A stretch of 64,000 nt of DNA, from NCBI GenBank assembly GCA_020912385.1, contig CP087213.1, forward strand, positions 1,054,001 through 1,118,000, written 5' to 3'. How positions within the stretch are numbered: position 1 is the first letter of the stretch; every line of letters starts with the position of its first letter. The notes below the pieces were generated by a model. That model was not told where the DNA came from and did no database searches. It was given only the letters and a program-made list of their open reading frames with translations. A program made the translations under genes and the position numbers. The stretch is from Neofusicoccum parvum. Taxonomy: Eukaryota > Ascomycota > Dothideomycetes > Botryosphaeriales > Botryosphaeriaceae. Positions 23,094 through 33,415 of the stretch are shown in pieces.

Positions 23094-25172
23094 CAATCGG
23101 GGAGGGGAGTGCGTGCGGCTATGTGAGATATCTGAATTGAGCGAGGGATTGGCGTTGGATACCAAGAGGTTGATTTAATGGACACTATTTCGTTCACTGT
23201 CCTTTCAGGGAAAAAAGAGACAGAATGGATTTCTTTACTATTCGAACGAAGCTTACTGGATTACACGTACGGAGGAGTTCGAAACTTGAGTGGTGCAGAC
23301 GGATGTCACTGCATCTGTGCATAGTCTTCCTCTCACTGTAGAACAGACTCAAAACGAGCCGTAACAGCAACGTCGTTATCTGCATGTGAATGTCTACTTC
23401 TCATGCCAGAGCTGACTGGTCAGCCTCTGGTCTAGACCACGTCAATGGTCTCGGAAAATGCAAATAACCAAACACAGAGCGCTAGAAGCTCCGCCTCGGG
23501 CTGAAGGAAGGGTGCACGCTCACAGCCAAGGCCGGCGGGCAGGACAGCCGGGGTCGAATCGACACATCGCAGGCCATCATGCGTGGAGGCGCGCCCGCCA
23601 AGGGATTTCTTATCAGTCCTCACCACTCGCGCCCTCCATGGCGGCCTTCAGTCCCAGCTCCGCGCAAGCTGGCAAGCAACTGCCAAGCTGCTGAGCCGCG
23701 CCTCCAGCTGATCTCTTGTCGTCTTGGACCGCGATCCTCCAGGAAATCAGCGATCCGTGGCTGCAGTGTCCAAACAAACCCCGGGCGAATGGCCCAAAAC
23801 CCACCGCGACGCCGAAGACTCCCTTAGCCGCGTGTCGGAGATTTCTCTTGAAAGAAGAAATAGAGCAGCGCGTCTGAGCCGCCCGTGGCCGATGACATCA
23901 TGGGCTGCGGAGAGCAGAGGCGCCTGTGCGCGGGCTTGCGACATCCCTGCTGCAGCAGATAAGTACCCGGCATGCACGCAAGCAAATCGTCCGCAAAGCC
24001 AGTGGGTTTGCGGGGTGCAGATCTGCGTGCTGGGCCTGCCGGGAGGCTTCCCAGCGGAGCGGATTGTGGCGTCGCGGGCTGGCGGGTGCAGAGATAAGGG
24101 AAAGACTGTTATCTGGAGGCTGTCAGGGTGGCCGCCAGTGAACTGACTCGGCCAAGCAGGCGAGGCCTTGTGTGTGAGGCCGTCAGGAAGAGCATGGAAC
24201 ACGTCACCGGGGACACCTCTTCTCCGAGGAGACTCGCCTTGTGATGGCCGTTGGGTGGCCGTGGCAGGCGTTATCATGGGCCGGAATGGAGACTGGCTGC
24301 ATTCCAGCTGCCGCCCGCCGCATCAGATAAGGAGTTGATGGCAGAAATGCTCGCGCTGACGGCGGTACCGCAGCGGTAGGCTGCGGCAGGGCGGGAGAAG
24401 CGCACGCTCACGGCTGTCCCATGCGGTTTGCTGGAGCTCACTTCTCCACGGCGGCTGGCTGAGGCTCTTCCTCTTTGTGCTGTCCTGGCCTTTGTCCGCG
24501 GAGCGCCGGCCAGACCCCGTGTTTCAGCTGCTCGGCCGCTTTCCTTTGGCTTCTCAGCGTCCCCGTCTCCGTCTCCTCTCAACACCAACCCGAGCTCGTC
24601 CCGCGCGACTGCTCCACTGCTCCAGTTCTGATTCAACTTGCCTGCTGCCAGTGCAGGAAGAGAGAGTCTGCCATGTCGCGCCAGACATGATTCGTCGGAA
24701 ACAATGCCGTGCAATCTGGCGGTCAGGCAACGTGCTCTTGGCAGGGACGACTCTCGACAAAGAAGCCAGCACATGGCACAGCCAGAACATGGCCCAGGGC
24801 GGTGGATTGCATCAGACCTCTATGAATAGGCCCTGCCCGACAAAGAGCATGCCAAAGCAGGTGTAGCAGCAATGCCGGCGGACAATCGGACGAGACGCTA
24901 CAAGCAGGTACGGCCTTTTCTCTTTGTCGGCCTTTTCGCCTTCTGACAAAGTTTAATATCTCTCCAACGCTCCACCACTTCTCCATGAGTCCTGGTCACG
25001 CCTTTTGACCGAGCTACTTCGCCGTTTGGTCCGGCTTCTCCTCTGTATCTTTGCTAGCAGACGAACCCACCCGCGAAGCTGGTCTTCGTACACACGCTCT
25101 TTGCACTTGAAATTATTCACCAACCAAACCTTCAATCCTTGCAGTATTATCGTTGCCGCCCAAGCACCTTGA
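23094..25172. other. 2.1-kb intergenic region
   Basis: Between two plus-strand genes. The first 350 bp is AT-richer, presumably the transporter's 3' UTR. The middle has GATA motifs (listed separately). The last few hundred bases should hold the promoter of the 25173 gene. No coding frame or RNA gene is supported. Confidence 0.4.
23958..24331. promoter_or_regulatory. Cluster of GATAAG/GATA motifs
   Basis: Exact GATAAG at 23958-23963, 24093-24098 and 24326-24331, plus reverse TTATC cores near 24109 and 24271: five GATA cores in about 370 bp. The nearest downstream start is 25173, about 840 bp away. Possible nitrogen-responsive element, inferred only from motif density. Confidence 0.35.
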
Positions 25173-26429
25173 ATGGAAAGGAAAGAGAAAATGCCGAAAC
25201 CACTTACAATCTCACCTGCTCCTTTCAAGCCGTCCAACCTGTCCATCCCTCCATCTCCATTCTCGCCGCGTCTCCCCCTGACTCCGCCCTCAACGCCGCC
25301 GAGGACGAATGCAATTGTAACCAACAGCAATAAGCGCGCGCTCTCCTCCCCGAGCACCCCGCCACCGTCGCCAGCACTAAGGTGGGTCTGGCAGTGCCAT
25401 ATATGCCACCGCGCCTATCCTCTCGGTACGACCAGACGCTGTCTGGACGACGGCCATTACTTCTGCTCAGGCACGACGATTGTAAAGTCATGGCGCTCTA
25501 GCAGCCATCCAAGGAGGAGGAAGACCAAGAAGCACCGTGCGTGTGCTAGCGAATTCGACTATGCGGGGTGGAAGGCCTTCGGAGAGTGGCGCCGCAACGA
25601 GGAGACGATTCGGAATATCTCGTTCACGGACAGTGTCGACTTTTGCGACGCCGCCGACAACGACTGCGTTTCCTCTCCCTTTCGCACGCCGAGGAGGCCG
25701 CCAAAGAGCAGCCGCAACTGCTGGAACCGCTGCGATTTCCCCTCCGAATGCCGGTGGGGCTCGCAGTACGGCATGCAAGCCTGCGCAACGCCCATTCTGC
25801 CCCCGTCCCCCGAAGAGCATCCGTCCTACTCCGACCTGCCCATCCTGGAACCCCAGCAGACCCGCCCTGCAGCTCCCACGCTCGACACCGCCCCGACCAC
25901 CCGCTCGAGTTCGACGTACACGCCCCCCACAACCTTCGATGGCATAATCGACCGCCATCAGGAGGGCGAGCTCTCGCCGCTCTCGCCCAAGGAGCTGCGC
26001 GAAAGGTTCTGGGACGGCATCCTCGACTCCGCGCGCCAGCGGAAGAAGTCCAAAGACAGCATGGTCCACTCGCCGCTCGCGCTGAACCCCGTTCTCGAGA
26101 AGTCCGAGCACGAATCTCCCTGCCTGACCGCTCCCGAGCCCACCTTTGACGACGGCGGCAAGGGGTCGAGGTCCGGGCAGACGGGTGTGTCGGAGAAGCT
26201 GTTCGAGGCGCTGGATCGATGGACGTTGCCGGGGCTAGGAGAGGAGAAGGCTGTACAGGCGCCAGAGCCAGTCATCGTGGTAGCGTCGTCATCGGCCACG
26301 GGGCACGGCTTTGACTTTGGCTTTGCTGAGGATGAGATCTGGGATGCTGAGATTCGGCGGACGGAAAGTGACGCGAGAAGCGAGGTCAAGGAGAGGAGAG
26401 GGAAAGGTAAGTTGAGGAAGAAGTGTTAG
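25173..26429 (+). CDS. Conserved fungal protein of unknown function with N-terminal Cys-rich segment
   Basis: One exon, 418 aa. In-frame ATG codons lie at 25173 and 25191; the second (MPKPLTISPAPF) may be the true start. Residues 1-65 are Pro/Ser/Thr-rich. Residues about 70-100 read WQCHICHRAYPLGTTRRC followed by DDGHYFCSG, a C-x-x-C...C...H...C arrangement that could bind zinc. A RRRKTKKH basic patch and the block EFDYAGWKAFGEW follow. Further Cys occur at NCWNRCDFPSEC. The rest is low in complexity and charged, with ELSPLSPKELRERFWD and a Lys-rich C-terminus. I recognise it as a fungal-specific conserved type but know no function. Nuclear location is plausible from the basic patches. Confidence 0.78.
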   Translation: MERKEKMPKPLTISPAPFKPSNLSIPPSPFSPRLPLTPPSTPPRTNAIVTNSNKRALSSPSTPPPSPALRWVWQCHICHRAYPLGTTRRCLDDGHYFCSGTTIVKSWRSSSHPRRRKTKKHRACASEFDYAGWKAFGEWRRNEETIRNISFTDSVDFCDAADNDCVSSPFRTPRRPPKSSRNCWNRCDFPSECRWGSQYGMQACATPILPPSPEEHPSYSDLPILEPQQTRPAAPTLDTAPTTRSSSTYTPPTTFDGIIDRHQEGELSPLSPKELRERFWDGILDSARQRKKSKDSMVHSPLALNPVLEKSEHESPCLTAPEPTFDDGGKGSRSGQTGVSEKLFEALDRWTLPGLGEEKAVQAPEPVIVVASSSATGHGFDFGFAEDEIWDAEIRRTESDARSEVKERRGKGKLRKKC

Positions 26430-26821
26430 GGGCTATAGTGATTGACATGCGAATATTCAACTGTACAGCTATTTATCTCTTCCAAAAGAAGCATTCTGGT
26501 GCCCCATCCCTGCTTTTGCACATGTTCGTTCAATTATGGTAACATCAAAGCACTCAAGATGCGCTATTCATGGCGCCAAGCCAGCAACTTCACTGTACTC
26601 GAACAAAACGATACACCAGCCCTTGCGCTACAAGAAACCTTGCTTGATTTCAAACTAGGGTGATGTTTCTGAACAACATAGATTGTGTATCAACACCGCT
26701 TTCTTCTAACATGTATAACATTAACGCGGTTTGAACGATTCGGTACTCCTCACCGTTCCACATTTACCACCAAAGTCAACAACTCATCCATACCGGCTTT
26801 GCTTCACTCTCCAAATTCACC
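26430..26821. other. Short AT-richer spacer
   Basis: About 390 bp between the preceding gene and the small ORF at 26822. No coding signal. Probably the 3' UTR of the former and, if the small ORF is real, its 5' UTR. Confidence 0.35.
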
Positions 26822-27070
26822 ATGGCCCGGCACCCTAGTCTCAATCCCGCTCTTGTGGCGCTGGTGATCCTGTTCTTCTTCGCCACCCCAAGCGCGGCCG
26901 CCTCACATATTTGGATTAGCCATGAGGTCAGCATCAGCTTCACGCTCTTCGATATGCTGAGGTACCTTGCTATGTGGTGGGTTTTCTCGCGGTTCGGTCG
27001 GCAGATTAGCGACCGTCTCTCCCTGCCATTTGTGCTGGGCGCCGTTCTCATCTTGCGGTGGATTGGTTGA
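26822..27070 (+). CDS. Possible small secreted or membrane protein
   Basis: 82-residue frame with a start in good context (CACCATGG). The N-terminus resembles a signal peptide or membrane anchor (PALVALVILFFFATPSAAA). The middle is hydrophobic (FTLFDMLRYLAMWWVF) and the end is a further hydrophobic stretch (LPFVLGAVLILRWIG). Three hydrophobic segments in 82 residues suggest a small membrane protein. No family recognised. An overlapping frame on the other strand lacks such features. Chance ORF remains possible. Confidence 0.4.
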   Translation: MARHPSLNPALVALVILFFFATPSAAASHIWISHEVSISFTLFDMLRYLAMWWVFSRFGRQISDRLSLPFVLGAVLILRWIG

Positions 27071-27310
27071 AGGCGGCCTGCAAGATCTGTAGTAGTGCAT
27101 TGACTCAAATATCAATACGATAAGTGGGCTGGACCCGCCTTCTCATTACTCCTTAATTCAGTGTGCCTTTTGATCTTCCATGACGTGCCACCCTTTTTTC
27201 TTCTTGTCACAATCGCAGCCCTGTGATCGAGTGTGGTCATCAGATGAATCTATTGTCAGACTAAGCGGAGAGGCCGTTGCCAAACGGCGGCTAATTGCAC
27301 AGCTGGCTGT

Positions 27311-28402
27311 TTAGATGACAATTCCAATACACCCTTGCGTCTTGTCGACCTTCTGGGGGCACATGAATGGCTCGGGGAAGCCAAACAGGGCGTCGTCGTC
27401 GAAGTATTCCTGTCTGTAGTCGATGTCCACGCATTTGCCGCCTCCGGTCGGGCCAACGTGGGGGCAGTGTATCTGTTCGACGTTAGCTGGAGTCCAAGAG
27501 GAGCATGCCCAGTGCCACTCACGTCCGGCCTGATGCCAGTCAGCAACACGTGGATCTGGCGGCAAACAACATTGTCCCCCCACGCCTCATCAAACGTGCC
27601 GAATTTCTTCGCCATCAACTGGGCGGTGCAATCCTCCACATTCTGATACTGCTGGTCCTTGCCCGTGCACATTTTCTGAATGTTTGGGCAGAGGGCCTGA
27701 GCGACGGTGCCTTGCTGGACGGTCCTGTTCGCGAAGTCGATGCCGTTGGCGACATTCGTCCAGAGCTGCAGGTTCGGAATCCAGGCGTCGTACTGCAGGA
27801 CAAGCCCGTCCTCGTCAAACTTCCAGAAGGCGACCTGCAGAGGCGTCAGCGCATGCAATTGCGGGCCGCCGAGGCAGAGACTGGCAGACAAACCTGCTTC
27901 AGCGTTGTGACCGGCGACCCCTCGATCAAACCGCCCGTCTCGTTGTTCACAGCGCCGCCCTTGAGGTACACGACGCTGGCCGCAACCTCGGCGCAGCCGC
28001 TGGTAAACGACACAACATCCGCCTCGAACAAGCCAAGACCAACTTGGTTGGTCTGTGGGGTGGGTGCAAGGCCGAAAAAGTACTCTATGGAATCCTCGAA
28101 GCCGGAGAAGTTGCCTACGGGCGAGATGCGTCCGGTGGCGTTCGCATTGAAAAGACCTGGAGGCACGCCAGCGCCTCCCTTGGTCAGGATAGGGACGTTA
28201 TTGGGAAAGACCTATGTTGATTGTAAGAGCTTGTGGGGAATTCAGCTTTGAGGGCGCGGAAACATACCGTGAGGTTGTAGATGGACTGGACTGTCCGGAA
28301 GTTCCGGGCCGCGAAGTCTTCCTCGAAAGGCTGAATGTAAGTCGCACCGGCCAAGAGGCACAGGCAAGACTGAACCAGGAGCCCCGAGTGCCAAAACATC
28401 AT
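27311..28402 (-). CDS. Conserved secreted protein of unknown function
   Basis: Four exons: 28268-28402, 27894-28211, 27523-27834 and 27311-27472 (all GT-AG, phase 0) encode 308 aa. A signal peptide is evident (MFWHSGLLVQSCLCLLAGATY). The mature part has sequons (NLT, NAT, NET, NRT) and at least ten Cys spread over exons 2-4 (SGCAEV, ALCPNIQKMC, EDCTAQ, VVCRQ, IHCPHVGPTGGGKC, FMCPQ, GCIG), implying disulfides. Characteristic blocks are VFPNNVPILTKGGAGVPPGLFNANA, which I cite in part, EYFFGLAPTP, VAFWKFDEDG and DEAWGD. I recall related extracellular proteins across ascomycetes and basidiomycetes with no known activity. There is no GPI signal and no transmembrane tail. Confidence 0.8.
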
Positions 28403-30422
28403 GATCCCCTGCGTGTGTAGACTAAGGAGACTCGAACTTGACGGGCAGGCTGGGTGCTTCTGATCGAGCTCCTTTATAAGCGCTCGGTTGCTCTCGACCC
28501 GTGCCTGGAACGAGTTCGCGTTGCCATATTAAGTTCCCACCGTAGCCGTTAGAGGACCTGCCTTGAGAACTCGATATACCACAGGCCTTTCTTTGATCAT
28601 CCGGAGACCATGTCGGCTACGGGACACGGTGAAAGCCGAAAAGTCAGAGGTTACGCTGCGGATATCGAAGGATGCCACCTCCTGCCTGGGCTGGCATCTA
28701 AATAGACTTTCAACCAAGCCATGATGGGCGGTTGCCAAGCAAGCACACTGCACCTCGAGTCTGGATATGGCACTCATCTTTGCGGATCTTAGTGTTGTGG
28801 TCGAGCAGCCTGCCGGCAACCATGAGCATCGAGTCTAATCGAGACGCTGCTGACATTTGCTAAGCAGCAGCAGTATGCGACAGACGGTTTCGGTGTGCCG
28901 TGCTCGGGACTTGGGGGTTCCCCGGATGCTTGCGGGTGGCATGCCGGTATCTTTCTGCTGGTGGCTGTCGAGTCCGCATGCCACGACTCATGATACCCTT
29001 TTCACTCGCACACGCCAAAAGCTTCGCACGGTCGGGACAGGGTCGTTGAGCCGCTCTTCCGGCAGTGCAGCACCGCACGCGTTCAGGTGGCCGAGGCCAG
29101 GAATCTTCCCATTGTGATGCTAGGCAACCCGATCCGTCAATCAAAGACTCGCCTGCCAGCGGTTTTCGAGAGAACGCATGAACCCATAGGGACGGAGAGT
29201 TAAGGCTGACTCGACGCCGGAGTATAAGAGATGAGTGCTGGAATGGGGCGGTGCAGGGACGGAGCGTAGCAGCATCGCCTCGCTTCTGATTGGTGGACCA
29301 CCACCCCCGGCCCGCCGTTGAAAATCTCCCTGGCCTGAAATGCCAGATTTCAGAGCACATTGCTTCAGTAGTTTGGCTTTGCCAGAAGAAAAGCTTTTTG
29401 TTCTGATAAAACCGAACCCGCGCGAAGTCATGCATCGCATCAAGAATGATGGTTTCTTTGCCTCCAGTGATCAGACCGTACATTTTACTTGCCAATCTGT
29501 GTTTTTCGAGTTCGAGTAGCGTCTCTACAGCCTTCTTTCAACCACAGATCACACCAAAAAAACGTATGGAAATCCAGTCTTCCCCTTTCGACCACCACCC
29601 TCCTGATCAACCCCCCGAAAAGCAAAAAGAAGGGATAATACCGGAATTAAACCCGCTATGAATGGATCCGCGGGGAATCTGGCCCTGTTAGTAACCATCG
29701 TTTTTCTAACCCTGGGACGGCTGTGCCGTAACACTAGGGTTATAAAGCCCGTGCGGACTGAGCACCTCCCCTACCCTATAGGGTCCTCCGCCGGGCGTTT
29801 GCAAGGTAGGGCGGCCCGGGTGGTGTCCGCCGTTGCCATTGGGGGTAGTGCGTGGTATGCGCAGAAGCGCAGTGAGTGGGTGGCAGACCTAAGCTGCCGC
29901 GTGGTTGTGTTGATAGAATAGCTCTCAATTTTTGCAAGCTCGAGGGACAGGTGAGTAGGTCTGCTTATATACATGAATGAGAGCATAGTATAACCGAGGG
30001 AGTGTAGGTATCCGAGGAAGTTGGGCATGACGATTTCGGCTTCATCGACCCCACAAAGTACACTGGCGCTATCATATACACCACCGTTGATCCCTCCAAC
30101 GGTTAGTGGCAGTTCACAACGCAGGGCTACAGCGTTAACACTCCGACCAGGCTTATTGCCTCTTAAGCCTTCATTCAGTTTACTACCACGCCTCTTTTAC
30201 TCCGATACCGGTTTCAAATCAAAAAGCTATGAAAAAAGCCCAAACATGGGACTATATTCATCATCTAGCGATAGTAGAACGTACGACTAGAGGCACGGAT
30301 ATTGCTGCCGTTAACCCGTCTTTCTTTTCATACGGGGAGACTTTTACTTAGTAGACATCCTCGTCGCCGTCTCCAGCTGGGCTATTTGGTCCGCTGCTGG
30401 AAATACTCCCTAAATCTCGACT
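28403..30422. other. Intergenic region entering a lower-GC island
   Basis: 2.0 kb between two minus-strand genes. From about 29.4 kb the DNA becomes AT-richer. It contains one LTR-like segment (listed separately). Other frames are short and unconvincing. Confidence 0.4.
29686..30140. mobile_element. Candidate solo LTR (weak)
   Basis: A 455-bp segment starts TGTTAG and ends GTTAACA, so it has the TG...CA ends and a 5-bp inverted terminal pair (TGTTA/TAACA) typical of retrotransposon LTRs. It also holds an internal TATATA-like sequence (GCTTATATAC). The flanking 5-mers (GGCCC and CTCCG) do not match, so no target duplication is visible. A second copy elsewhere in the genome would be needed as proof. 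Confidence 0.25.
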
Positions 30423-32143
30423 TTAGCCATTCTCTGCAGATAGATTTCGCTGTCCTAAATTAATAGGCGAGAAACTCACATTGCCGTCGAAATTTCCGAA
30501 ATCGAAGTCGGTGTTATCTGCGGGAAGTCTTGTTATATTGCTCTCGCCATTCGCGCTCGTGGAGGCCGGGGCTGCGTCCACAAAGGAATTATCGGGGTCT
30601 GTTTGGATGAATGAATCGAAGTCAAAGTCAAAGTCGCTGGAGGGGCGATTTGCTTGAATTTCGTAGCTGGAGTAAGCCGTCATGTCCGAAATCGAATCTC
30701 CAGGACTCATGAATGCTAGCCACTCGGAGAGATTGTGAACACAAGCCGCTTGCTCCTCCTGCAGACGTTGAAGCATATCAGCCTCTCCTTGGTAGTCCCC
30801 GAAATGCTCTGGTGTTGGCATCTGAGGTGGCTGAGGATTGATGAAAGCGTTGTTTGTACCGGTCGAAGCGTTGTTTGTACCGGTCGAAGCCTTGCCGTTC
30901 CTGGTGGGAGTCGCCGCGTTCTTCAAGGAAAGCATATATTCGCGCTGCTGTTGAGTGAGAGAAGTCTTGCCATCTGCTGTTTCAAGATGTGACAGAGGGG
31001 CAGGGGATTTTTTTGACATGTTAGTTTCCAGATAGTCTCCCATGTCAACAACACTGCTCTGATTGTGGTTGGTCTGAGAGATTGTGGAAGGAAACATGTC
31101 CGCCATATTCATGTTGACGCCGTTTTGATCTTCAAGGCTGCGGTTGCAGAAAGTTGCGAGAAAAGTAAGAATAGCGTTAATAGAGTCCTCGTGGTGCTTG
31201 TGCATTTTTTGAAACTGGCTAGCTTGCTGGTACCATTGCTCGTCTTGCCGACGCATTCGCTGGATGATACTGGAAATTAGCTTCTGCTGCTGCTGGATTT
31301 GACGGATCTCGTTGCGAATGGTGGTATAGTCGGACTTGGAGATGAGTTGCATCTCCTTGGCCGCGCTGTCGATTCCATTCCAGTCGACGTCATTTCTCGT
31401 ATAATCGCCGCTGCTATGCTTCTTGTCGTCATTGATCTTTCTCTTTGAATCTGACTGCGGCTTCTTTGGCTTTTGAATAAGCCAAATAAGCTCTGGCCTG
31501 CCGCGCTTGAAGTATTTGTTGAAGTACTCGCTGGGTGTCTTCCTGTCGCGGCGCTCGGCTTGCTTCATAGAGTTGTCTGACAGACCGACCTTCTTGCGAA
31601 ACCCGTACATATTCAGTTGTCTTACGAAAGATGCGTAGTTGTTGTGCTTGAAGAGTTCGGGGATTAGCGTCTTGGCGAACTCGTCTTTGTTAAGAACTAT
31701 GAAAGAGTTGCCGTCATCTGACCATCGAATTAGGTCTGTGTAGTTTGAGTCATCCAGAAAGCTGGAGACTGCGTTAGTGATGCGTCCGAAGTACACTGTG
31801 GGTCATCTCACCTCCCGAGCTTCTGTAAAAATGGCGGGATCTGCTTTCTCTTCGCCTGAGCTCCCTTGCGGGCTCTTAGAGCCTGCGCCTCTAGCCTCTC
31901 ATTATCTTCGTGTCCACGCCCGGTTTGTCCAACCTGGCCATACACGCTACAGGCGCGGGAGGTGAGCTGATGGTTGGTGCTTCGGCGGACGAGCTGGTTG
32001 ATCGGCATCTGGTCCGCCGGGAGCCGCTGGCCGTTGGCGTAGGAAACCTCGCTCTGGATGCCGGAAATGAGATTGGGATCGTAGAGGGCCGAGTCGGTGT
32101 AAGCGGGCACTCCATCCATAGCGGTGGGGTCGCTCCAGGACAT
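30423..32143 (-). CDS. Heat-shock-factor-type transcription factor (HSF1-like)
   Basis: Exons 31812-32143 and 30423-31761 give 556 aa. The intron has a CTAAC branch and the second of two close AG acceptors; it joins PPFLQKLG to SFLDDSN, the exact HSF DNA-binding-domain junction. The domain continues [33 protein letters not shown] and MYGFRKKVGLSDNSM, ending YFKRGRPELIWLIQKPK. A heptad-rich region follows (IRQIQQQQKLISSIIQRM...FLATF), fitting trimerisation, then an Asn/Ser/Asp-rich acidic tail (SSDFDFDFDSF, NTDFDFGNFDGN). Family role: nuclear activator binding nGAAn repeats. The sequence diverges from typical HSF1 (NKYFKRGRPELIW) and the tail is short. The first in-frame ATG is at 32143, but the frame is open upstream through an (AAC)(GAC) repeat, so the N-terminus is uncertain. 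Confidence 0.88.
30847..30888. repeat. 21-bp tandem duplication inside the HSF-like gene
   Basis: A 21-bp unit occurs twice with no mismatch, encoding ASTGTNN twice. It lies in the low-complexity part between the trimerisation region and the acidic tail. Confidence 0.85.
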
Positions 32144-32227
32144 GAATTGGTCATTGGTGAAAGCTTGTGGGAGTCCCGCGAGTGCGGAGCCAAACCCATG
32201 CCACCATTCGCGGAAGGCGGCGGCGGC

Positions 32228-32252
32228 GTCGTCGTCGTCGTCGTCGTCGTCG

Positions 32253-32293
<41 letters not shown>
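32228..32293. repeat. (GTC)8(GTT)14 trinucleotide microsatellite
   Basis: Eight GTC units followed by fourteen GTT units on the plus strand. Read on the minus strand in the frame of the HSF-like gene this is (AAC)14(GAC)8, i.e. poly-Asn then poly-Asp, followed by an Ala run and an open path to the ATG at 32143. Confidence 0.9.
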
Positions 32294-32295
<2 letters not shown>

Positions 32296-32469
32296 GACAG
32301 GCTAAGCTGGAGCGGGCTCTTAAGTTTGTTGGTGGCTTTGGCGATCAGATGCGGGCTAGCTGCAGGCCAAGGTGCGGGCGCGGGCGCGCTGAGGAATTCG
32401 TGGAATCACGTCTTCGAATCACGAGCAATTTCCCCGCAGCACACGTCAATCGTCCCGCTCGTCTAAAGC

Positions 32470-32691
32470 GCCATCGAGCTTTGCGATACAGCCCTCAACC
32501 AGCCGACGCCCGCCGAGCTGAAGGCAGCCGTGCACTCAGTCCTTCAAACGGCGAACGAAATCAAGAACGACACGAGCGCCATCAAGCGCACCACTGACTC
32601 CATCAACATAGCAGATCCTCTAAACCAGCAGAGGATACAGCAGAGCCCTATCACCTGGGCTCGAGTAGCAGCGACGCGTACGACAGCGTGA
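32470..32691 (+). mobile_element. Fragment resembling LINE ORF1 (gag-like) sequence
   Basis: A 74-codon frame without ATG: a helical stretch (ELKAAVHSVLQTANEIKNDTS), which I cite only for its first residues ELKAAVHSVLQ, then QQRIQQSPITWARVAAT and a stop. The S-I/P-x-TWAxVAA block resembles the N-terminal ORF1 of fungal Tad-type retrotransposons. There is no flanking continuation, so this is a short relic. Assignment rests on resemblance I recall. Confidence 0.4.
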
Positions 32692-33415
32692 GCGACAGTT
32701 TCGAGAAAGATCTCCCAGCAGAACGTCAAAGAACAGTTCAAAGGCTATTCAAGCTTTATGCGCGGGGCAATCGACCTTTTAGCTTTCATCCTGGGGTCGA
32801 GCCGTGACACACTCTACTGGTCATGACGTAGGTGCGAATGTCATAAAAAGCCTTGGCCGTTCCAGTGAGATGCAAAGCGTCCGCGGTCGCTTCGAGGACA
32901 GGCAAGGACCAGGGGTTGCAGTAGTAACAGACCACATTCACATGCGTCGAGTCGGAATTAATGGAATAGTCGAGAGCTGGGCAACAACGCGGGGCCTTCG
33001 GGTTGCTACAAGTGTCCGGTTTCGGACTGCTCGGAAGCGCAGCCCCCCTCCAGCAAGAAGGGCTGTTAAGGCTGGTCAGAAGATTTCCCAGTCTTGCGTT
33101 CATGAATGTCGAATTCCTAACCAATCAGGATGCACGGCAAATAAAATCGTGGCCCATACGGAACCGCTGCGAAGCTATGGATCTATATTCGCATTTTCCT
33201 GCCCTGCTGTTGAGATTCTTTTGATACTTCTGTCGCCATTTTTCCTGAGCTTATCATTGTCCGTTGAGTCGTACTATGAATATTAGCGTACGTTTTGTAT
33301 CGCAGCCATCCCTCCAGTGATAATCAAGCTTCCTTGTATTTGTCACTTTTTAACCTTAATTTTCCCGGTTACCCTTTTTCCCTTTTTCCCGTAAAATATT
33401 GCCGCTCCTGATCGC

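Larger units (their letters stand above)
32144..33415. other. Repeat-bearing spacer in the low-GC island
   Basis: 1.3 kb holding the microsatellite and a LINE-like ORF1 remnant (both listed separately). The rest is AT-rich with pyrimidine tracts near 33340-33400. No intact gene. Confidence 0.45.

Noticed and set aside
11045..28402. A secondary-metabolite or catabolic gene cluster (dehydrogenase, transporter, secreted protein)
   Set aside because: No backbone synthase, P450 or cluster regulator; the genes are separated by housekeeping genes and long spacers.
32212..32295. CRISPR-like or other structured array at the trinucleotide repeat
   Set aside because: No spacers; it is a plain microsatellite, and CRISPR is not expected in a fungal nuclear genome.
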